Below are positions 60,001 to 64,000 of a DNA stretch of 64,000 nucleotides, piece after piece. Both the position numbers and the translations under genes were made by a program. Under the pieces are notes generated by a model. The model saw nothing but the letters and a program-made list of their open reading frames with translations. It did not search any database and was not told the DNA's origin. Position 1 is the first letter of the stretch; each line of letters starts with the position of its first letter. The stretch is from UMGS1696 sp964621165 (GTDB taxonomy: Bacteria; Bacillota; Clostridia; Oscillospirales; CAG-272), in assembly GCA_964621165.1 (NCBI GenBank), contig CAZULC010000003.1, positions 131,221 through 195,220 on the forward strand, written 5' to 3'.

Positions 60001-62616
60001 TCACGCCCGTACAAGCTCCACTGTGACGATTTTCTTTGCTGGAACAGGAACCGTGCAGGAGCCATTTCTCACGGCAATCTTTCCCTGACGCTCCTCGCCC
60101 AGATTCACCCGGTAAACCTGATTGAACCTTTCGCCAAGATCAAGCTTCATCTTCGCGTCGCGCTCGTTCGGATTGAACACACGCAGAACCACAGAATCCC
60201 GCTCCTCGCCCATTTTCAGCGCGCTGACGACAAATCCGCTTCCGGAAATACCCACCACGGAGCCGCATGCCGGAGTTGAACCGACGTGAGCCGCACCGCA
60301 TACCGCAAAAGGTTCACCTGCGGCAAAAGTATAAGCCGAATTTATTGCTCTGTCGCGGTCAGCCTTCTTCTGTGCGAAGGGAACAAGGGAATACTCAACC
60401 GTCAAATCTCCCTTGCACTGTGCGTCAGGTGTGGGGAAGTAGCCCCAGTCGCCGAGCTGGTCGATTCCCCGGTGAAGTGTGAGCTGCATGGTGTTGCTGC
60501 CGTCACGCAGAATCTCATATTCGCAAAGCCCGCGAACTGCAACGAACAAGCCTTTGTCGTCATCCTCGAGACCGAAGAAGGAAGTCATTCTCTCCGGCTT
60601 TGTGGGATTCTTCCATCCGTCCCAAGGCTTGATCGGACGCTTTACTATGTCAAACTGACCCTCAGCCAGAGCCATATCCGTGTCAATGCCGGGCTTTGTC
60701 AGCATAACGAGACGGTGATTTTCAGCGTTGTTGTGGATAACCGTCTTAACGTCGAGCCTGTCCGCACCTTCACGGAGAGTATAAACACACTCTACATTTA
60801 TCACACACTCGCCGACTCTGTTTCCGGTACTGCGGTCAAGTCCGGCGGGAATTTTCATGGTATGCGTCACCTTAAAAGAAATCGCCGCAGGAGTGGAGGA
60901 AACCGCCTCAACCTTCGCACGCACGCCTTCCGTTGTTACAGTGACCTTGTCCCTTGACTGACGGTAGATGTATTCGTCCCCGCAGTCGCCCGTGTCGCAG
61001 AGAACTCCCGTGACATAGATGTGTCCGTTTTTGCGGTCGGTAACGGTCAGTGAACCATCACTCTCGAACTTCACCTTGAGCCGACGGTTAAGCATGCCTT
61101 TTTTGTACAGTACCAGCTCACTCTCAGCACAGTCCACGTCAACCCGGACAGCATATGACTTGTATCCCAGCGCCGGAGTACCCTTAGCCCTGAACGTGAC
61201 TCTGAACCTTCTCACGTTGAAGGGTACGCGGAACCTGTCCTTTGGCAGAATGTAGTCGAACACCACGCCCATATCTTCTACGTCAGCCGGAATCACCTCG
61301 TCCCCGTCGCAGATACGAATCCTGTCAGCCGTAATTTCCGTGTTTTCGGGGAAGTCAACGTTAACTGTCACCGCTTCGTCGGATGTGAATCCATGGGGGT
61401 TGAACACCGTTATAACCGGTCCGTCCCCCACCTCAGCAGTGTTGACCTGAGAGATAAATTTCTCACTCTCGTCAGTCGCGACGGAAGAACCGGCCGCTAA
61501 AACCTTCTTGAACCGCGTCACCATTTCCGAGTGAACGTCGTCCACTGAACAGCCGCAGATTGAGTCGTGGGGATGGTTCTGTAAGAGCGTTTTCCACAAA
61601 AACAGGTTGTAATCCTGTCGGATCTCGTCACCGGCGTAAAGGGCAGAGTACACATTAAGCGGCTCCACCGTCTTTTCAAGCAGATTCTCGCATTTTGAGT
61701 TGAGCTGCTTTAAATAAATTCTCGAGGAAGCCGTGTTTGCAAGAGTGTCCCAGCCGCTGCCGTATTCGCCGGTCAGCTCACCCACATAAATACCGAACCG
61801 ATCCTTGTACGGACGAATTGCCTCAAAATAATCGTGGAAATTGCTGTGAATAACAGTGTCGGGAAGAACCTCGTTGACCTTTTCGGCAATTTGACCAATG
61901 TCAACCTGAACCGGCTGGTGGTCACATCCGTTCATGAAGAGCAGGTCATCACAAACAGAGCACTGTGCCATGGAGTCCCGTATTGCCGCAATTCTATCAG
62001 CCGCCGCGTCCGTCTCAGAGGGAATCTCGTTAGCATTGCTGTACCACCTCAGAAAAGCAGTGCCGATAACCTCTGATCCGTCAGGGGAACGCCATAGAAG
62101 CTCGCATACGTCTTTGCCATAGTTTTCCTCGCCTGTGTCAAGACGGTCGCCCTTTCTCGGAGATACGCCCCGTCCGAAAGCTACCGTGTCAATGCCGAAT
62201 CCGCGGAGAATCTGCGGTGCCTGTCCGATGTTGCCGAATGCGTCGGGAAAGTAGCCTATGTTTGATGGCTTGCCGTACTTTGAGCTGATTTTACGCCCCA
62301 CAATCATGTTTCTGACGTTTGACTCGCCGTCGACTAAATATTCGTCCTGTAGAATATACCAAGGGCCGATAACAAGTCTGCCGTCGGCTATGTACTTCAC
62401 GATTTTCTCCCGCATCTCCGGACGGACCTCGAGATAGTCCTCGACTACAATAATCTGTCCGTCAAGGTGGAAGCTCTTGAACTTTTCGTCCCTGTCAAGG
62501 GTGTCGAGGAGCCTGTCGAAAAACTCAACCAGCTTGTAGCGGTGAGCTTCAAAGGGCATGTACCACTCTCTGTCCCAGTGGGTGTGGGAAATAATGTGGA
62601 TGTTTTTCTTTTCCAT
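60001..62616 (-). CDS. Glycoside hydrolase family 38 alpha-mannosidase
   Basis: Cytoplasmic retaining alpha-mannosidase (871 aa). The zinc-binding N-terminus shows SHTHWDREWY (His and Asp ligands) near residues 10-20. The nucleophile region is IGYFPDAFGNIGQAPQILR with Asp about residue 125. NHPHDSICGCSVDDVH supplies another zinc ligand. The GH38 middle and C-terminal beta domains follow (PIKPWDGWKNPTKPERM, QLTLHRGIDQLGDW). No signal peptide. With GH125 at 7.2 kb it could complete intracellular breakdown of mannose-containing oligosaccharides. GAGGTGAA lies about 5-12 nt before the ATG. Confidence 0.95.
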   Translation of the reverse strand: MEKKNIHIISHTHWDREWYMPFEAHRYKLVEFFDRLLDTLDRDEKFKSFHLDGQIIVVEDYLEVRPEMREKIVKYIADGRLVIGPWYILQDEYLVDGESNVRNMIVGRKISSKYGKPSNIGYFPDAFGNIGQAPQILRGFGIDTVAFGRGVSPRKGDRLDTGEENYGKDVCELLWRSPDGSEVIGTAFLRWYSNANEIPSETDAAADRIAAIRDSMAQCSVCDDLLFMNGCDHQPVQVDIGQIAEKVNEVLPDTVIHSNFHDYFEAIRPYKDRFGIYVGELTGEYGSGWDTLANTASSRIYLKQLNSKCENLLEKTVEPLNVYSALYAGDEIRQDYNLFLWKTLLQNHPHDSICGCSVDDVHSEMVTRFKKVLAAGSSVATDESEKFISQVNTAEVGDGPVITVFNPHGFTSDEAVTVNVDFPENTEITADRIRICDGDEVIPADVEDMGVVFDYILPKDRFRVPFNVRRFRVTFRAKGTPALGYKSYAVRVDVDCAESELVLYKKGMLNRRLKVKFESDGSLTVTDRKNGHIYVTGVLCDTGDCGDEYIYRQSRDKVTVTTEGVRAKVEAVSSTPAAISFKVTHTMKIPAGLDRSTGNRVGECVINVECVYTLREGADRLDVKTVIHNNAENHRLVMLTKPGIDTDMALAEGQFDIVKRPIKPWDGWKNPTKPERMTSFFGLEDDDKGLFVAVRGLCEYEILRDGSNTMQLTLHRGIDQLGDWGYFPTPDAQCKGDLTVEYSLVPFAQKKADRDRAINSAYTFAAGEPFAVCGAAHVGSTPACGSVVGISGSGFVVSALKMGEERDSVVLRVFNPNERDAKMKLDLGERFNQVYRVNLGEERQGKIAVRNGSCTVPVPAKKIVTVELVRA

Positions 62617-62842
62617 AATTCACCTCAGGAATAAAATTTAACTGCCTATATTGTAATATAATCCGCTAATAAAGTCAAGTGTATTACCGGATTTTACCTG
62701 CTTTTACAGCCCAAACGACTATTTTCAAAAGCAAAAAGCCGCAGAGCTTCGTGTTCCACGGCCTTGTGTACCCCAGTTTTTTCCGTCCTCAGACGAGCGA
62801 TTTATTTACGCTGATATTCGGCAATCTGAAAATAACGGGTAA

Positions 62843-63061
62843 TCAGAACTCGTCGCTTTCATAGCGGTGATTGCTGTTCTGGTTATTGTTGTTCTGATTC
62901 TGGCTGCTGTTCTGGTTCTGGCTGTTGTTCTTGTTCTGGTTGTTGTTTCTGTTCTGATTCTGGTTATTGTTCTGATTGTTGTTCTGTGAATTTCTGTTCT
63001 GGCTCTGGTTATTATTGTTGTTCTGATTGTTGTTTCTGTTCTGGTTCTGATTATTATCCAT
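62843..63061 (-). CDS. Asn/Gln-rich low-complexity small protein
   Basis: 72 residues, of which 52 are Asn or Gln, with scattered Arg, Lys and Ser and a distinct C-terminal tail HRYESDEF. A good ribosome site (AAGGAG 8 nt before the ATG) supports real translation. There is no signal peptide or known fold. Such composition recalls gamma-type SASP or prion-like proteins, but no motif proves either. The DNA is a degenerate repeat of CAGAAC/AACAAC-type units. The 62617-62842 spacer downstream of it on this strand holds no supported gene. Confidence 0.68.
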   Translation of the reverse strand: MDNNQNQNRNNNQNNNNNQSQNRNSQNNNQNNNQNQNRNNNQNKNNSQNQNSSQNQNNNNQNSNHRYESDEF

Positions 63062-63218
63062 GATTATTTCTCCTTGATTTTGGATTTTATCTCAGGGTAC
63101 GTTAGTATTATGACCACGGCAGAGCTTTTTCATTCACCGGAATCAAAAAATTATTAAAATCAATCTTTACTTTTCACGCAGTCTGATTTATAATATAGAA
63201 AAACCACAAGAGTAAATC

Positions 63219-63728
63219 ATGATATACTACAGCAGCAGCGACATAATAATCCGCCCACTGAAGCCCGAGAATATCCCATTCTTCGTGGAGGAAGAAAATA
63301 AACAAGGCTGGGACTCGACCCCTGATAAGCTTAAGATGCGCTTGCGTCACATTACGGAGCTGAACGCCACCCCTCTCGCGGCAGAATACAAAGGAATCTC
63401 CCAGGCTACGTCACCGTCTACCCGGATTCAAAATGTGGCTCCCTCGGCGAACAGGGACTCACGGAAATCATGGACTTCGCCGTCCTCGAAAAAAACAGGC
63501 GCAGGGGAATCGGAAGCAGGCTCATGGACATAGCCGAAAAAATAGCCGGAGAATATTCCGACACGGTCTACCTCGCAGCGGATACGGAAGCGCACAGAGA
63601 ATGTACATGAAATGCGGCTACATTCCCGACGGACGCGGATCTGGTACCGGGATAAAATCTGCACCCCCTACGCCGAACGCGAAAACGACAATGATTTGGT
63701 CCTGTACCTCTCGAAAAAACTGAAATAA
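63219..63728 (+). pseudogene. Frameshifted GNAT N-acetyltransferase
   Basis: The frame opens with MIYYSSSDIIIRPLKPENIP, a normal GNAT N-terminus, for about 60 codons. The fold then continues in other frames: GYVTVYPDSKCGSLGE and the acetyl-CoA motif EKNRRRGIGSRLMDIAEK, then GYGSAQRMYMKCGYIPDGRG, then a C-terminus WYRDKICTPYAERENDNDL ending at 63728. At least three shifts (near 63400, 63570-63590 and 63640) are needed, so it is decayed or badly sequenced. Confidence 0.8.
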
Positions 63729-63734
63729 AGAAAA

Positions 63735-63770
63735 AAAGGATCTCCCCGAAAGTGAGAAAATCCTTTCTTT
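63735..63770. terminator. Terminator between the GNAT remnant and the GGGtGRT gene
   Basis: AAAGGAT/ATCCTTT stem (7 bp) with T-rich DNA on the plus strand and an A tract on the other side. Works for both directions. Confidence 0.72.
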
Positions 63771-63787
63771 TATTCTGTCAGGGCAGA

Positions 63788-64000
63788 TTACTTCATAGCC
63801 TCTTCAACAGCAACGGCAACTGCAACGGTAGCACCTACCATTGGGTTGTTGCCCATGCCGATAAGACCCATCATCTCAACGTGAGCGGGAACGGAGGAAG
63901 AACCGGCGAACTGAGCGTCGGAGTGCATTCTTCCCATGGTGTCGGTCATACCGTAGGAGGAAGGACCAGCCGCCATGTTGTCCGGGTGGAGAGTACGTCC
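63788..64000 (-). CDS. GGGtGRT protein, C-terminal part (truncated by window edge)
   Basis: The last 70 or so residues of the conserved GGGtGRT family. The frame runs off the window at GRTLHPDNMAAGPSSYGMT. The family C-terminus VEMMGLIGMGNNPMVGATVAVAV is nearly invariant. The full-length protein is about 330 aa and usually a single-copy cytoplasmic protein of anaerobes; its function is unknown to me. Confidence 0.9.
   Translation of the reverse strand, partial: GRTLHPDNMAAGPSSYGMTDTMGRMHSDAQFAGSSSVPAHVEMMGLIGMGNNPMVGATVAVAVAVEEAMK

Noticed and set aside
62679..62864. 61-codon plus-strand frame near the Asn/Gln-rich gene
   Set aside because: No ribosome site and no recognisable motif; its end overlaps the Asn/Gln gene on the other strand.
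62860..63061. CRISPR-like repetitive DNA
   Set aside because: Repeats are short, degenerate and in frame with coding sequence; there are no unique spacers. No CRISPR array or cas gene was seen in the window.

Overview
The window reads as chromosome of a spore-forming, anaerobic clostridial Firmicute, most like an uncultured gut Oscillospirales/Ruminococcaceae-type organism. This is inferred from a spoIIAA-spoIIAB-sigF operon, an alpha/beta SASP gene, a SpoIID/LytB protein, CotH, an HPr kinase, a bifurcating transhydrogenase (NfnAB), a PPi-type phosphofructokinase, a THF riboswitch before an ECF folate S component, FeoAAB, a DUF6323/DUF6179-type pair and a GGGtGRT protein. Coding DNA uses many G/C-ending codons, spacers are AT-rich, and consensus sigma-A promoters (TTGACA-17-TATAAT) and U-tailed hairpins are easy to see. 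No prophage, integrase, CRISPR array or complete insertion sequence was found.

Layout. 1-10.8 kb: housekeeping on the plus strand (end of leuS, rpsU, lipid kinase, coaE, lytic transglycosylase, M18 aminopeptidase, prfA, Sua5-type threonylcarbamoyl-AMP synthase, GH125 mannosidase, a solitary type IIA topoisomerase A subunit). 10.9-13.6 kb: a SpoIID/LytB protein with a translationally coupled exported partner. 13.6-19.6 kb: a TSCPD protein, a HAAS-like/DUF4097-like membrane pair, trmB, an odd pair of facing promoters inside an inverted repeat, the DUF6323/DUF6179-like pair and an AGCS symporter. 19.7-26.9 kb: nfnAB, an exported phosphodiester glycosidase, tRNA-Thr(CGT) and a very large CotH lipoprotein. 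27-30.3 kb: SASP, a glycosyltransferase and the spoIIA operon. 30.6-38 kb: PPi-PFK, an SGNH esterase, a Cys-cluster protein, a sugar isomerase/PmoA-like fusion, a CofE-like ligase and a LytTR two-component system. 38.2-41.9 kb: the feo iron operon with several DtxR-type operators and a MITE-like insert before its terminator. 42-45.1 kb: TauE/SafE exporter, DUF1538 membrane protein and a tandem PII-like protein. 45.1-47 kb: a candidate small RNA, a degenerate small ORF region and a CorC/HlyC protein. 47-51.3 kb: lipoprotein, folC, folT with THF riboswitch, and hprK. 51.4-59 kb: pcrA, proS, rodA, mecA and a zinc-ribbon/TM/leucine-rich protein. 59-64 kb: DUF3795 protein, a probably truncated membrane gene, GH38 alpha-mannosidase, an Asn/Gln-rich small protein, a multiply frameshifted GNAT pseudogene and the end of a GGGtGRT gene.

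How the genes fit together. Two alpha-mannosidases (GH125, GH38), an SGNH esterase and a TIM-barrel/PmoA-like fusion point to use of host or dietary glycans, with PPi-PFK and HprK on the glycolytic and catabolite-control side and NfnAB balancing NADH, ferredoxin and NADPH. Iron uptake and folate acquisition each carry a visible metabolite-responsive switch. The least explained parts are the facing-promoter inverted repeat at 16.7 kb, the DUF6323/DUF6179-like pair with its acidic tail, the DUF1538/tandem-PII module, the terminated RNA at 45.15-45.27 kb and the Asn/Gln-rich protein at 62.9 kb.
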